This document shows, in pieces, positions 9,901-17,593 of a stretch of 60,728 nt of DNA; position 1 is the first letter of the stretch, and every line of letters begins with the position of its first letter. The notes beneath the pieces were generated by a model, which searched no databases, was not told where the DNA came from, and saw nothing but the letters and a program-made list of their open reading frames with translations. The stretch comes from Streptococcus mitis (GTDB lineage: Bacteria > Bacillota > Bacilli > Lactobacillales > Streptococcaceae). The stretch is taken from NCBI RefSeq assembly GCF_000722705.1, contig NZ_JPFW01000010.1, positions 1 to 60,728 on the forward strand, written 5' to 3'. A program made the translations under genes and the position numbers.

Positions 9901-11177
9901 GTCTGAGGAAGTTGAGTGTCTTCTTTATACTCTGGGAGAGCCTCCTGTATCTCCGGCTCATCGGAAACGCTACCTTTATAAGAGGGAAGAGGTGGTTCGA
10001 CCAAGGACTCGCCAGAAACACCGCCTCCATAAGATGGGAGAGACAGCTCTACCAAGGACTCGCTAGAGACACCACCTTCATAAGATGGAAGAGCTGGTTG
10101 GACTTCCGGGGCTAGACTTAGGCCATTTTCTTGAGGTTCCTTCTCTTTTGTCCCGACCAGAATCTCCTGAGTAACTGGTTCACGAAGCACTTCTCTCCCT
10201 ACTTCATTTCGCCTTACAACACCATCGATAACCCTTACTTCTGTTAAGATTCGTTCTTGTCCCTTGGCACCTTCTATAGAAATTCTTTTTTCTCCCTTAG
10301 TCAGAGTTGGGTCAGACTGCAATTGAGTTTCAAATTCTATCTCCCCTACCCTAACTTCCAGTTCTGGCTTGTCTTCAATAACAGTTTTCATTCCTTCATC
10401 TGGTACTTTTTTAGACTCAATACGCATACTTTTTTCAGGAGTTGGATTTAAAACAGGCTCAACTGCGTAAGATGGTTGAGGAGATTGCACAAGATCTTTA
10501 GTCGAGCTAAAATGAGATGTAGTCTGTGGTACAATCTTCTTAGATTGAGGTTCTGAACTTTCCTCCTTTTGAGATAATACTGGCGATTCTACCTTATCAA
10601 CAGAAAGTTCCTTGCTAGCACTATCTCTTACCAAATAATATCCCGTAAATTCATATCCTTGGACTGTTTCAGGACTTGGTAGAAACTGACCTTCTACTCT
10701 CTTAACAAGGGCTGGTTGCAATTCTACCAGATTTTCAAAAGCAGAGATGGATGCTCCCCAGCCACCAACAGCAAAGACTGTCACAAGGAAGTAAGACGCT
10801 CCCTTTTTTCTCTTGATTAAAGTAAAGGAAAGCAATAATAATCCTGCTCCCAAGATAAACATCCCATCATTAGAAAACAGACCTGTTTCTGGTAATCTTG
10901 TAGCCAATTTTCGATAGACAAAGTAGTATTCTTTTCCCTCTTTTACCTCAATCTTATTTTCTTCAAACCATTGCAACTCAGATTTCAGCTTTTCAGATAA
11001 ATCCTGCTCATCCAAATAATGACTTGAAATTAGTGTTGAACTCGTTTCTGTAGCCTGTACAGGTTCAGCTCCCATACCAGCAAAAAATAAACTCGTTCCT
11101 AGCAAGACCGAACAAGCTCCTATTGTATATTTCCTCAAAGAAAAACGCTGCTTTCTCTCAAATTGAAATTCTTTCAT
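6915..11177 (-). CDS. Cell-surface zinc metalloprotease, M26/Zmp (IgA1 protease-like) family
   Basis: About 1420 aa. A YSIRK-type signal (RFSLRKYTIGACSVLLG, cleavage near residue 42) is followed by an unusually placed N-terminal sorting motif LPETG at residues 95-99, a membrane segment and KRKKG, the arrangement typical of streptococcal Zmp/IgA proteases. Next come a Pro/Glu-rich region with short LPSYxGGVSxES repeats, G5 domains (GITRVKIPGVEGQEQVTT), and a C-terminal peptidase with HEMTH at about 1071-1075 and a downstream Glu. It is shorter than the roughly 1900 aa of pneumococcal ZmpB or IgA1 protease. The start at 11177 has AGGA six bases upstream. Which subtype, and whether it cuts IgA1, is open. 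Confidence 0.9.
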   Translation of the reverse strand: MKEFQFERKQRFSLRKYTIGACSVLLGTSLFFAGMGAEPVQATETSSTLISSHYLDEQDLSEKLKSELQWFEENKIEVKEGKEYYFVYRKLATRLPETGLFSNDGMFILGAGLLLLSFTLIKRKKGASYFLVTVFAVGGWGASISAFENLVELQPALVKRVEGQFLPSPETVQGYEFTGYYLVRDSASKELSVDKVESPVLSQKEESSEPQSKKIVPQTTSHFSSTKDLVQSPQPSYAVEPVLNPTPEKSMRIESKKVPDEGMKTVIEDKPELEVRVGEIEFETQLQSDPTLTKGEKRISIEGAKGQERILTEVRVIDGVVRRNEVGREVLREPVTQEILVGTKEKEPQENGLSLAPEVQPALPSYEGGVSSESLVELSLPSYGGGVSGESLVEPPLPSYKGSVSDEPEIQEALPEYKEDTQLPQTKVETKAVPYGTIYEKNEALDHGITRVKIPGVEGQEQVTTTYTKDQASGNISENKTVNIVANKVDQVVEVGTKPSVETTVLSHKTIYQVNPTLEFRRQEVAVVGRDGSVETRTTYQLDKATGQVTVSDTTRQVNPAVDKVIQVGNVEKVIQPIAVTEERREDSSLAKNIEKVASEGEVGENTLTRTYAINEQTGELINPQEVSQITKSMKPRVILVGSQEDKPHLLPANSEREDAVDVSALTTSARSVDFLNDSKLKAQLEPVYDPRDITMRKILLRKTHPNITDQEVKDMLRTEYLQKLSIQESFDQTKTQAESSFKKIASHTLGIIGDTPENRNKVKQELEQYKEQILLGLSYINRFYNIQFGDTNIRDILAFNPSSFGNKTMTALDSLKKLGSMSYEEMKLTNSPQTFTKYLSTITGKASLKEFLDSNRQLFTSDDADTWLKKSSQAMIVEKPSKENPSVHVGLYSKLTAGEKDPRKQEANMAAILGLLNVKEPHVYVISNMATITYGNIGSYIDTSLAQSNPTKYQAELARVKSLIEKAAVQQANYVDTLYRITKPENRDKLLTNRLIIDTMKKYTSNPNAQIDSTWSSAAGSGADKGVDQFMTPMNYYSPVSKVGAEANGLGVRYFIDRVLDDRGSATYSHEMTHLLDRTVLFNNHGRRDGTGAEFYARGIFENSYNPEKDTYFNLNFVYDESDKNGFYNKTAERFKTVEDLQSYMKGSFDVLYTLDYLEAEASRGLSAEDKMSYFKKIMPITSTGPRTWVDYRNTAVKPTHKSEEIQELTLEDAKKLTNIDSLIDNHILVNRYIIAGFSDKGKIAANGYYTVDMFDTIYGVSQNDSGMSGDITFRKQAFELMAALGYYEGFVPYVSNQFKEAAEAENKPLSDTYIFNKVLSGKSYAEFKKAQIKERVDRLNQLKPLTIQYEGQEVSLTSQKLSELMQKAVQEELKQIKAGKTTARTYTFIETPVQKLKKAIYKAYLKDSDDFRQSIYNS
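9925..10100 (-). repeat. In-frame tandem repeats in the Zmp linker
   Basis: Three to four degenerate copies of a unit of about 20 residues with the core LPSY-x-GGVSxESLVE lie between the LPxTG region and the G5 domains. Such repeats usually vary in number between strains. Confidence 0.7.
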
Positions 11178-11211
11178 CCCATATCCTATCATTCATTATT
11201 ATTGTATATTT

Positions 11212-11240
11212 AGTATATCAGAAATAGTTTGTATTCACAA
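11212..11240 (-). promoter_or_regulatory. Promoter of the zinc metalloprotease gene
   Basis: Minus strand TTGTGA (11235-11240), 17-base spacer and TATACT (11212-11217) with an extended TGA in front of the -10 box. It lies 35 bases upstream of the chosen start. Confidence 0.6.
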
Positions 11241-11348
11241 ATCTTTCTAGTTATTCCCTTATCATTCCAAGTTAAGGGGGACAACATACAATAATTTTTA
11301 TTTAAATGTATATCAATGTTCTTTGTTTTTCTTAACAAAAGTAATGTA

Positions 11349-11374
11349 AAAAGAGCCTGTCGCCAAGCTCTTTG
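11349..11374. terminator. Hairpin between zmp and the band-7 gene
   Basis: AAAGAGC and GCTCTTT form a stem around a ten-base loop. It stands directly beside the BOX element and may act as a terminator. Confidence 0.45.
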
Positions 11375-11527
11375 TACTCAATGAAAATCAAAGAACAAAC
11401 TAAGAAACTAGCCACAGGTTGCTCAAAGCACCGTTTTGAGGTAGTAGATAAGACTGACGAAGTCAGTTACATATATCTACGGCAAGACGACGCTGACGTG
11501 GTTTGAAGAGATTTTCGAAGAGTATTA
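11375..11527 (-). repeat. BOX element (boxA-boxB-boxC)
   Basis: About 150 bases matching the pneumococcal BOX repeat. The boxA end is at the right and contains a near match to the BOXA1R primer sequence (CTACGGCAAGACGACGCTGACG region at about 11478-11499). A central boxB hairpin has GACTGACGAAGTCAGT, and the left end carries the boxC sequence ACTCAATGAAAATCAAAGA. It sits a few bases beyond the stop codon of the band-7 gene, so it probably forms part of that transcript's 3' end. Confidence 0.9.
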
Positions 11528-11532
11528 GTCTA

Positions 11533-12432
11533 TTATTTCTTCTCAGCACGAAGGGCTGACAAGATTTGTGTACGGATATCATCCACACCATTTGGCGTAT
11601 TTGGTAAAAAGATAGTTTGATTTCCTTTAGAAGCAAAGGTATTCAAGGTATCCAAATACTGGTTGGTCAAGAGGATGGACATGATTTGCTCTTCTGTCAT
11701 GCCAACATTGGCTTCCTTGAGTTCGGTGATAGACTCTGCCAACCCATCCACAATCGCCTTACGTTGTTGGGCAATCCCCACACCATGAAGGCGGTCTTTT
11801 TCTGCTTCGGCTTCAGCTGCAGTGACGATTTTAATCTTGTCAGCTTCTGCCAATTCTTGCGCTGCGACCCGCTTACGTTGCGCCGCATTGATTTCATTCA
11901 TGGATTGCTTAACTTCTGCATCTGGTTCGACCTTGGTAATCAAGGTTTTCACGATAATGTAGCCGTAAGTTGTCATTTCTTCCGCAACTTGGTGTTGAAC
12001 CTCAAGGGCAATCTCATCTTTTTTCTCAAACAATTCATCCAAGGTTAATTTGGGAACAGAAGAGCGAAGAGCATCTTCGATATAAGATTTAATCTGAGAT
12101 TCTGGACGCATGAGTTTATAGTAGGCATCTGTCACGCTCTGCTCATTAACACGGTACTGAGTCGCTACATTCATCATAACGAACACATTGTCCTTGGTCT
12201 TGGTCTCAACCACAATGTCGCTTTGCAACAAGCGTAACTGGATTCGTGCCGCAATCGAGTCAATCCCAAAAGGCAAGCGAATATGAATACCGCTATTGGC
12301 AACCTTTTGGTATTTCCCAAAGCGTTCAATAATCGCCACCGACTGCTGACGAACCACATAAACTGTACTCAGTGTGACTATCACCAATAGGAGCACACAA
12401 ACCACCACAAAAATCATCAAAAATGTTGCCAT
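11533..12432 (-). CDS. SPFH/band-7 domain membrane protein (stomatin-like)
   Basis: About 299 aa. One N-terminal membrane helix (FLMIFVVVCVLLLVIVTLSTVYVV) is followed by the band-7 domain starting QQSVAIIERFGKYQKV, then a coiled-coil rich in Ala/Glu (AQRKRVAAQELAEADKIKIVTAAEAEAEKDR). Such proteins form oligomeric membrane scaffolds, often with NfeD-type partners; no partner gene is adjacent here. I chose the start at 12432 because GGAGG lies eight bases upstream, whereas a longer reading to 12474 has no good site. Orthologue position matches the gene next to the alcohol dehydrogenase in pneumococcus. Confidence 0.88.
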   Translation of the reverse strand: MATFLMIFVVVCVLLLVIVTLSTVYVVRQQSVAIIERFGKYQKVANSGIHIRLPFGIDSIAARIQLRLLQSDIVVETKTKDNVFVMMNVATQYRVNEQSVTDAYYKLMRPESQIKSYIEDALRSSVPKLTLDELFEKKDEIALEVQHQVAEEMTTYGYIIVKTLITKVEPDAEVKQSMNEINAAQRKRVAAQELAEADKIKIVTAAEAEAEKDRLHGVGIAQQRKAIVDGLAESITELKEANVGMTEEQIMSILLTNQYLDTLNTFASKGNQTIFLPNTPNGVDDIRTQILSALRAEKK

Positions 12433-12562
12433 TATCGTGACCTCCATCATTATTTTTCCTGTATTATAGCACATTTAAAGAAGGCTGTGCAGTTTTTACT
12501 GCGATTTTTCCTGAAATGTCAATAATTAGAGGTGAATTGTCACATTGTCGTCTAATTCCTGG

Positions 12563-13714
12563 CTAAAACAACTCTTTATAAAAAGCAATCGTTTCTTCTA
12601 AGGTTGGCATGAATGGATTTCCTGGTGCGCAGGCATCAACCAAGGCATTCTTAGAAAGATATTCAAAGTCAAAGTCTTTTTCTTCAATACCAAGCTCAGT
12701 CAGTTTCTTAGGAATACCTACTGTTTCAGACAGTTTCTCAATCTCAGCAATTGCATAATCGGCACACTCTTCATCTGATTTACCTTCCACATGAAGTCCC
12801 AATGCCTTGGCAACATTGCGGAAAGCTTTCGGAACACGTTTAGCATTTTCACGTTCGATAACTGGTAGCAACATGGCACAGCAAACACCGTGTGGCAAAT
12901 TATATACTGCACCGAGTTGGTGAGCCATTGAGTGAACATAGCCCAGACCTGCATTGTTAAAGCTCATACCACCAAGGAAGATGGCATTGACCATACCTTC
13001 ACGCGCTTCAATGTCGTGTCCGTTTGCTACTGCACGAGGAAGGTATTCCTTGATAAGCTCAATAGCTCCGATAGACAGTTTCTTAGTCACATCATAAGCA
13101 CCAGGTGTTACCAAAGCTTCAACAGCGTGCGTCAGAGCATCCATACCAGTCGCTGCAGTTAAGCCTTTAGGCTTAGAGAGCATCAATTCAGGGTCATTGA
13201 CAGAGATCAAGGCAAGGCTATTCTTATCAACCATGACCATCTTAACCTTGCGTTCTTCGTCAGTAATGACATAGTTAATAGTGATTTCTGCAGAAGTTCC
13301 TGCTGTTGTATTGATAGCCACAACTGGCAAGCCTTTTTTAGCAGACTTATGAAGCCCCTCATAATCCTGTGGTTTTCCACCATTTGTAGCTATGATAGAG
13401 ATACAACTAGCTGCATCCTGTGGAGACCCACCACCAAGACTGATGATAAAGTCGCATCCATGTTCTTCCAAAGCAGCAACCCCATCTGTAACATTCTTAC
13501 AAGTAGGGTTTGGCTCTACATCACTAAAGATGACATATTCGATTCCTTCTGTATCTAACGGTTTTAAAACCTTAGGCAAAATGTCACTTCCTTCGATGAA
13601 CTTATCTGTTACCAAAAGTGCCTTTTTATAGCCAAGTTCCTTGATATAAGGACCTACTTCATTTACAACACCTTTACCAATAAGGTTGACTGCTGGAACG
13701 TAAAATGTCGCCAT
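12563..13714 (-). CDS. fucO: Iron-containing alcohol dehydrogenase (lactaldehyde reductase/FucO-like)
   Basis: A 383-aa group III dehydrogenase that should reduce lactaldehyde or a related aldehyde using NAD(P)H. The N-terminal Rossmann-like half has ISLGGGSPQDAASCI for nucleotide binding. The C-terminal helical half has the metal-binding histidines in HAVEAL, HSMAHQLGAVYNLPHGVCCA. A strong GGAGG precedes the start. In pneumococcus the homologue borders a fucose catabolic operon; those genes are missing here, so the substrate is uncertain and the symbol is based on position and similarity only. Confidence 0.82.
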   Translation of the reverse strand: MATFYVPAVNLIGKGVVNEVGPYIKELGYKKALLVTDKFIEGSDILPKVLKPLDTEGIEYVIFSDVEPNPTCKNVTDGVAALEEHGCDFIISLGGGSPQDAASCISIIATNGGKPQDYEGLHKSAKKGLPVVAINTTAGTSAEITINYVITDEERKVKMVMVDKNSLALISVNDPELMLSKPKGLTAATGMDALTHAVEALVTPGAYDVTKKLSIGAIELIKEYLPRAVANGHDIEAREGMVNAIFLGGMSFNNAGLGYVHSMAHQLGAVYNLPHGVCCAMLLPVIERENAKRVPKAFRNVAKALGLHVEGKSDEECADYAIAEIEKLSETVGIPKKLTELGIEEKDFDFEYLSKNALVDACAPGNPFMPTLEETIAFYKELF

Positions 13715-13755
13715 ATAATTTTCCTCCTGCGCCTCCGCGCTATTTACTTAACATC

Positions 13756-13784
13756 ATTATATTACTTTTTGTATTCGTTTTCAA
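13756..13784 (-). promoter_or_regulatory. Promoter of the iron alcohol dehydrogenase gene
   Basis: Minus strand TTGAAA (13779-13784), 17 bases, TATAAT (13756-13761), followed by a leader with a strong GGAGG. Confidence 0.7.
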
Positions 13785-14134
13785 ATATTTGTGAAATGTT
13801 TAACAAATATTTTTTAAAGGAGTGATATTTGATTATTCTTTATGAGATTCTTTTCCATCAGCAAACAAAGCAATTAGAACAGATTTTGAAATCATAGCAT
13901 ACGAGGGCTTGCAAGAACACTCTAATTTCCCCTCCTCAATTTAATTAAAAAAAGAATGGTTACATATGTTAGAAACCTTATTCACAATATTTCTCACTCC
14001 GTTGTTTATCCAAGTACTACCTGAGCTTTTCAAGCTGTGATTCAATACACAGAACAAGTAACGGTTAACCTTTTAATAGGATAGAAAAAATCATTGGATG
14101 CACTGATATCCAATATTTCAAGAATTAATCAATG
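13785..14134. other. Intergenic region without a recognised gene
   Basis: Low-complexity AT-rich sequence between the dehydrogenase promoter and the toxin promoter. A 24-codon hydrophobic reading frame starting at 13965 on the plus strand lacks a convincing ribosome binding site. No BOX, RUP or transposase remnant was recognised. In pneumococcus the fucose operon lies in this interval. Confidence 0.5.
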
Positions 14135-14163
14135 TTGATGATCTAAATTTGTTGTGGTATACT
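14135..14163 (+). promoter_or_regulatory. Promoter of the Fst-like toxin mRNA
   Basis: TTGATG (14135-14140), 17 bases, TATACT (14158-14163) with extended TGG before the -10 box. Predicted transcription starts near 14170, giving a leader of about 50 bases with hairpins that include CCTTACG / CGTGAAAGG next to the Shine-Dalgarno sequence. Confidence 0.75.
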
Positions 14164-14218
14164 ATTTTTGTCATCGGTTACCGATTACGTTCCTTACGGT
14201 TCGTGAAAGGAGGTGAAA

Positions 14219-14234
14219 CTAATGAGCCTTATCC
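14219..14234 (+). repeat. Direct repeat 1 of the par-type module, over the toxin start codon
   Basis: CTAATGAGCCTTATCC overlaps the toxin start. A second copy, CTAATGAACCTTATCC, lies at 14411-14426 inside the antisense gene. The one difference (G versus A) still allows G-U pairing between mRNA and antisense RNA. Confidence 0.85.
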
Positions 14235-14320
14235 CAGAGCTCGCTCTTACTATTATAGCAGACGTCATCGCTGGAATCATCTTGTATTTCGTCTGCAAAT
14301 GGCTAGATGGTAAGAAGTAG
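14222..14320 (+). CDS. Fst/par-type type I toxin, 32-aa membrane peptide
   Basis: The peptide reads MSLIPELALTIIADVIAG followed by IILYFVCKWLDGKK. A single hydrophobic helix ending in WLD and a short basic tail is the signature of Fst family toxins (Enterococcus pAD1 par and its chromosomal relatives), which damage the membrane when overproduced. AAAGGAGG lies eight bases before the ATG. The surrounding RNA architecture (own strong promoter, convergent antisense RNA, shared terminator, repeated start-codon sequence) supports the assignment independently of the peptide. The gene is too short for usual annotation. Confidence 0.85.
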   Translation: MSLIPELALTIIADVIAGIILYFVCKWLDGKK

Positions 14321-14367
14321 ACCGAATGACTAGCCTGTAAGCACCCGTTAAATCGCTAAGATACGTC

Positions 14368-14429
14368 AAAAAAGCCCTTAACTACTGGCATAGTTAAGGG
14401 CTTTGGTGTTCTAATGAACCTTATCCGAT
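14368..14429 (-). ncRNA. Antisense antitoxin RNA (RNA II-like) of the Fst module
   Basis: On the minus strand an excellent promoter has TTGAAA at 14459-14464, a 17-base spacer and TAGAAT at 14436-14441, with extended TGT. Transcription would start near 14429 and end at the hairpin at 14371-14404, giving an RNA of about 62 nt. It carries the complement of the sequence around the toxin ribosome binding site and start codon (14411-14426), plus the shared terminator stem. This is the layout and size known for RNA II of the par/Fst family. It should block translation of the toxin. Confidence 0.82.
14371..14404. terminator. Bidirectional terminator shared by toxin mRNA and antitoxin RNA
   Basis: A perfect 14-bp stem, AAAGCCCTTAACTA / TAGTTAAGGGCTTT, with loop CTGGCA. 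Reading the minus strand, the stem is followed by TTTTTT, so termination of the antisense RNA is strong. In the plus direction the tract is only TTT. Confidence 0.88.
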
Positions 14430-14435
14430 AAAATT

Positions 14436-14464
14436 ATTCTAACATACAGGTCCAGATATTTCAA
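14436..14464 (-). promoter_or_regulatory. Promoter of the antitoxin RNA
   Basis: Minus strand TTGAAA-17-TAGAAT with extended -10 TGT. By sequence it is a stronger promoter than that of the toxin, as expected for an antitoxin RNA in excess. Confidence 0.8.
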
Positions 14465-14544
14465 GAGTTTTATTTATTGTTTAAAGTTCCTTAGGTATCT
14501 GAAAGGTCTATAATGAAGTTGACCATCTAGTACCCAAAAACCGA

Positions 14545-14570
14545 CTAGCTCTCATGAACTAGTCGATTTT
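14545..14570. terminator. Terminator downstream of adcA
   Basis: CGACTAG and CTAGTCG form a stem next to the end of adcA. The A-run to its left (ACCCAAAAACCG) gives a T tract on the minus strand. Confidence 0.7.
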
Positions 14571-14574
14571 CTCA

Positions 14575-16080
14575 TCAATGCGCCAACATTTCTTGGGCAA
14601 TTTCTTGGCCAGATAGGTTATCTGGGTAGTAGGTTGGCCAGTTATCCATTTCTTCAAAGAGGGCTTCTTGGCTTGTGCCTCCAAAGAAGATATGGAAGTG
14701 TTCTGCCTTGACTGGGGCGATATTGTGGTCACTAAACTGAACATACTTGAATTGTCCAGCATCCGCATCTGTGGCTTCAAAGAGGAAGCGCACGCCACGA
14801 TTGCCTTTCTTATAAGTCAAGATTTTCTTTCCGACATACTTGTAGGTGTATTTCTTACTTTGTCCACCTTGAATAAATTCCATAGTGTTATCAGTGATAT
14901 TGATCTTAGTGACATCTGTCTGATAGCCTTTTGTATAGTAGGCCTTGTACTCAGCCTGGGTCATCTTACCAGTCAACTTAGCCTTGTAGTCAAATACTTG
15001 ATCAAACGTACCATCTTCAAGGAAAAGATAAACTGATTGCCAGTTACCTGCATAGTCACTCAAGGTGCGGTCCTTGACATCTGCATCTTCAAAGTAACCA
15101 TTTTGAGCTGTCTTGGTATCCTCTGCCTTTTCAGGCTCAATTGCTGGACCTTCTTGGTCTGTTGTTTGTTTTAGAGCCTTGAGGTTTTTCTCCATGATAG
15201 AGATGTAATTTTCTCCAGCCTTGGTGTCCTCTTCTGTCAGACTTTCTAAAGGATTGAGGACATCTGTTTTGACACCTGCTTCTTTTGAAAGTGTGTTAGC
15301 AAGGGCTTGTGAAGCATTTTCCTCAAAGTAGATATAGGCGATTTTATTTTTCTTGACGTACTCTGTCAATTCTGCCAAACGAGCAGCTGATGGCTCTGCA
15401 TCTGGAGAGAGACCTGAGATTGCGACTTGTTTAAGTCCATAGTCCAAGGCAAGGTAGTTAAAGGCTGCGTGCTGAGTCACAAAGCTCTTTTGTTTGGCTT
15501 GAGACAAGCCTTCTGCATAAGCCTTATCCAAGGCCTGCAATTTTTCGATATAGGCAGCAGCATTCTTCTCAAAGGTCTCTTTTTTATCAGGATAATCTGC
15601 CGACAAGCTATCACGGATGTGCTCTACAAGTTTGATGGCACGGACTGGTGACAACCAAACATGGGGGTCAAACTCATGGTGATGGCCTTCTTCGCCATGG
15701 TCATGTTCTCCCTCTTCTTCCTCGCCACCTGGCAAGAGCAACATATCACCTGTCGCCTTGATAGTTTTCACCTTTTTCTTATCCAAAGTATCTAGCAATT
15801 TAGGGACCCATGTTTCCATGTTTTCATTTTCATAAACGAAGGTATCTGCATCTTGGATTTTGGCAACCGCCTTGGCAGAAGGTTCGTATTCATGGGGTTC
15901 TGTACCAGCACCGATAAGGAGTTCTACATTAGCAGTATCTCCTGCGACTTGCTTGGTAAATTCATAGACAGGGTAAAAGGTTGTCACGATATTTAGTTTG
16001 CCATCTGCCTGCTTTTGATTGGAACAAGCCACTAAAAATAAGGCACATAGACTGGCTAGTAATAAGCTAATTTTTTTCAT
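14575..16080 (-). CDS. adcA: Zinc ABC transporter substrate-binding lipoprotein AdcA with ZinT domain
   Basis: 501 aa. Signal peptide with lipobox LVAC (Cys19), then the ZnuA-like cluster A-I domain with the His/Asp/Glu-rich zinc loop EGEHDHGEEGHHHEFDPHVW at about 120-140. From about residue 320 a ZinT-like domain follows (YAGNWQSVYLFLEDGTFDQ ... HFHIFFGG), the two-domain structure typical of streptococcal AdcA. It captures Zn2+ outside the membrane for AdcB/AdcC. It is the last gene of adcRCBA and follows adcB by ten bases. Confidence 0.96.
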   Translation of the reverse strand: MKKISLLLASLCALFLVACSNQKQADGKLNIVTTFYPVYEFTKQVAGDTANVELLIGAGTEPHEYEPSAKAVAKIQDADTFVYENENMETWVPKLLDTLDKKKVKTIKATGDMLLLPGGEEEEGEHDHGEEGHHHEFDPHVWLSPVRAIKLVEHIRDSLSADYPDKKETFEKNAAAYIEKLQALDKAYAEGLSQAKQKSFVTQHAAFNYLALDYGLKQVAISGLSPDAEPSAARLAELTEYVKKNKIAYIYFEENASQALANTLSKEAGVKTDVLNPLESLTEEDTKAGENYISIMEKNLKALKQTTDQEGPAIEPEKAEDTKTAQNGYFEDADVKDRTLSDYAGNWQSVYLFLEDGTFDQVFDYKAKLTGKMTQAEYKAYYTKGYQTDVTKINITDNTMEFIQGGQSKKYTYKYVGKKILTYKKGNRGVRFLFEATDADAGQFKYVQFSDHNIAPVKAEHFHIFFGGTSQEALFEEMDNWPTYYPDNLSGQEIAQEMLAH

Positions 16081-16089
16081 GTTCTTCTC

Positions 16090-16896
16090 CTATTTGATAA
16101 AACGTCTTACTAAACTAATGAGTAAAAAGACAGTTACAAAAATAATGGTAATACTTGCACTTGCAGGTGTTTCTGCATAGTAGGAAATGTAAAGTCCTGC
16201 CACCATTCCCAAAAATCCAATAGCACTGGCTAGCAGCATAACCGATTTAAAATTTTTCCCCAGACGCAGGGCAATACTAGCTGGCAAGACCATAATGGTC
16301 GACACCAAAAGAGCTCCTGCTGCAGGAATCATAAGGGCAATAGCCACCCCTGTCACCATGTTAAAAAGAATAGACATGGTGCGAACTGGCAAGCCATCCA
16401 CAAAGGCCGTATCCTCATCAAAGGTCAAGATATACATTGGACGAAGGAAGAGGAAGGTCAACAGCAAAACAACCGCCGCAATGACAAAGAGGGAAATGAC
16501 CTGCTCTTCGCTGATAGTCACAATCGAACCAAAAAGATACTGGTCCAAACTCATAGAACTCGAGCTTTTGCCCTTGCTCATGACAATCAGAGAAACAGCC
16601 AAACCTGTCGACATGAGGATAGCTGTCCCGATTTCCATAAAGCTCTTGTAAACCGTACGGAGATACTCTAGGAAGACCGCCGCAATCAAGACAATGGCAA
16701 TCGTAGAAACAGTCGGAGAAATCCCTAGTACCAGACCAAAGGCTACACCCGAAAGCGAGACGTGGCTGAGGGTATCACTCATCAAACTCTGACGACGCAA
16801 GATAAGGAAGGTTCCAAGAACTGGCGAGAAAAGACTCATCGCAATAACCGCCAGAAAGGCACGCTGCATAAAGTCATAAGATAATAAACTAAGCAT
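16090..16896 (-). CDS. adcB: Zinc ABC transporter permease AdcB
   Basis: A 268-aa ABC-3 family permease with about eight hydrophobic segments. It forms the membrane channel for zinc uptake with AdcA and AdcC. The start at 16896 follows AGGAGGTGGG; it overlaps the end of adcC by eight bases, suggesting translational coupling. Confidence 0.95.
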   Translation of the reverse strand: MLSLLSYDFMQRAFLAVIAMSLFSPVLGTFLILRRQSLMSDTLSHVSLSGVAFGLVLGISPTVSTIAIVLIAAVFLEYLRTVYKSFMEIGTAILMSTGLAVSLIVMSKGKSSSSMSLDQYLFGSIVTISEEQVISLFVIAAVVLLLTFLFLRPMYILTFDEDTAFVDGLPVRTMSILFNMVTGVAIALMIPAAGALLVSTIMVLPASIALRLGKNFKSVMLLASAIGFLGMVAGLYISYYAETPASASITIIFVTVFLLISLVRRFIK

Positions 16897-17593
16897 GACC
16901 CACCTCCTGATCATTCTCATGAACGTTGAAACAACGCCATGGCGAGTCTTGGTTACGGACTAGATGAATATTGCGATCCGCATAATCCTTAACTTCTTCA
17001 GGGTCATGGGTAATCATCAACACAGCCTTGCCATGATGATGGGCGCTATGGTGCATGAGTTCGTAAAATTCATTTTTACTTCCTGTATCCATCCCCGTTG
17101 TCGGCTCGTCTAGGATAAATACATCAGGGTCAGAAGCAAACATACGTGCAATCACCGCTCGCTGCTTTTGTCCTCCAGAAAGAGACCCCAAGCGTTTGTC
17201 TCGGTGTTCCCACATGCCAACTGAGTCCAGACTAGCCTTGATATGCTCCTCATCATGAGCATTCAAGCGACGGAACCAACCTTTTCGTGGGTAGCGTCCC
17301 GACTTGACAAATTCATAAACCGTACTTGGAAAACCAGCATTAAAACTGGCAATCTGCTGGGGAAGGTAGGCTATTCTCAATTTCTTACCCTGAGCATTTG
17401 TCTTTGAAATAGTCACCTTACCAATGCGTGGTTGAAGAATACCTAGACTGGCCTTGATTAGTGTCGTCTTAGCTGCCCCATTTTCCCCCGTCAAGGTCAC
17501 AAATTCCCCACTATCAACACTATAATTGATATGCTCCAGAACAGGCTCCTTATCATAATAGAAGGACAAATCCTCTACCGTAATGTATCTCAT
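16889..17593 (-). CDS. adcC: Zinc ABC transporter ATP-binding protein AdcC
   Basis: 234 aa. The ATPase powers AdcAB zinc uptake. Visible motifs are LSGGQKQR signature, Walker B VFILDEP, and a switch histidine in MITHDPEE. The Walker A loop reads GENGAAKTT, with Ala where the consensus GxxGxGK has Gly; I believe this variant is normal for streptococcal AdcC. It overlaps the adcR stop codon by one base and adcB by eight, so the four genes form one operon. Confidence 0.95.
   Translation of the reverse strand: MRYITVEDLSFYYDKEPVLEHINYSVDSGEFVTLTGENGAAKTTLIKASLGILQPRIGKVTISKTNAQGKKLRIAYLPQQIASFNAGFPSTVYEFVKSGRYPRKGWFRRLNAHDEEHIKASLDSVGMWEHRDKRLGSLSGGQKQRAVIARMFASDPDVFILDEPTTGMDTGSKNEFYELMHHSAHHHGKAVLMITHDPEEVKDYADRNIHLVRNQDSPWRCFNVHENDQEVGHA

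Noticed and set aside
11375-11527. CRISPR-like or IS-like repeat next to the band-7 gene
   Set aside because: The sequence, including the BOXA1R-like part, identifies it as a BOX element; no repeat-spacer pattern is present anywhere in the window.
11617-12048. Long open frame (143 codons) on the plus strand opposite the band-7 gene
   Set aside because: Composition is that of the complementary strand of a real coding gene; no start signal.
13965-14039. 24-codon hydrophobic reading frame on the plus strand (MLETLFTIFLTPLFIQVL...) near the Fst module
   Set aside because: No ribosome binding site, no WLD-type tail and no antisense arrangement; probably chance in AT-rich DNA.
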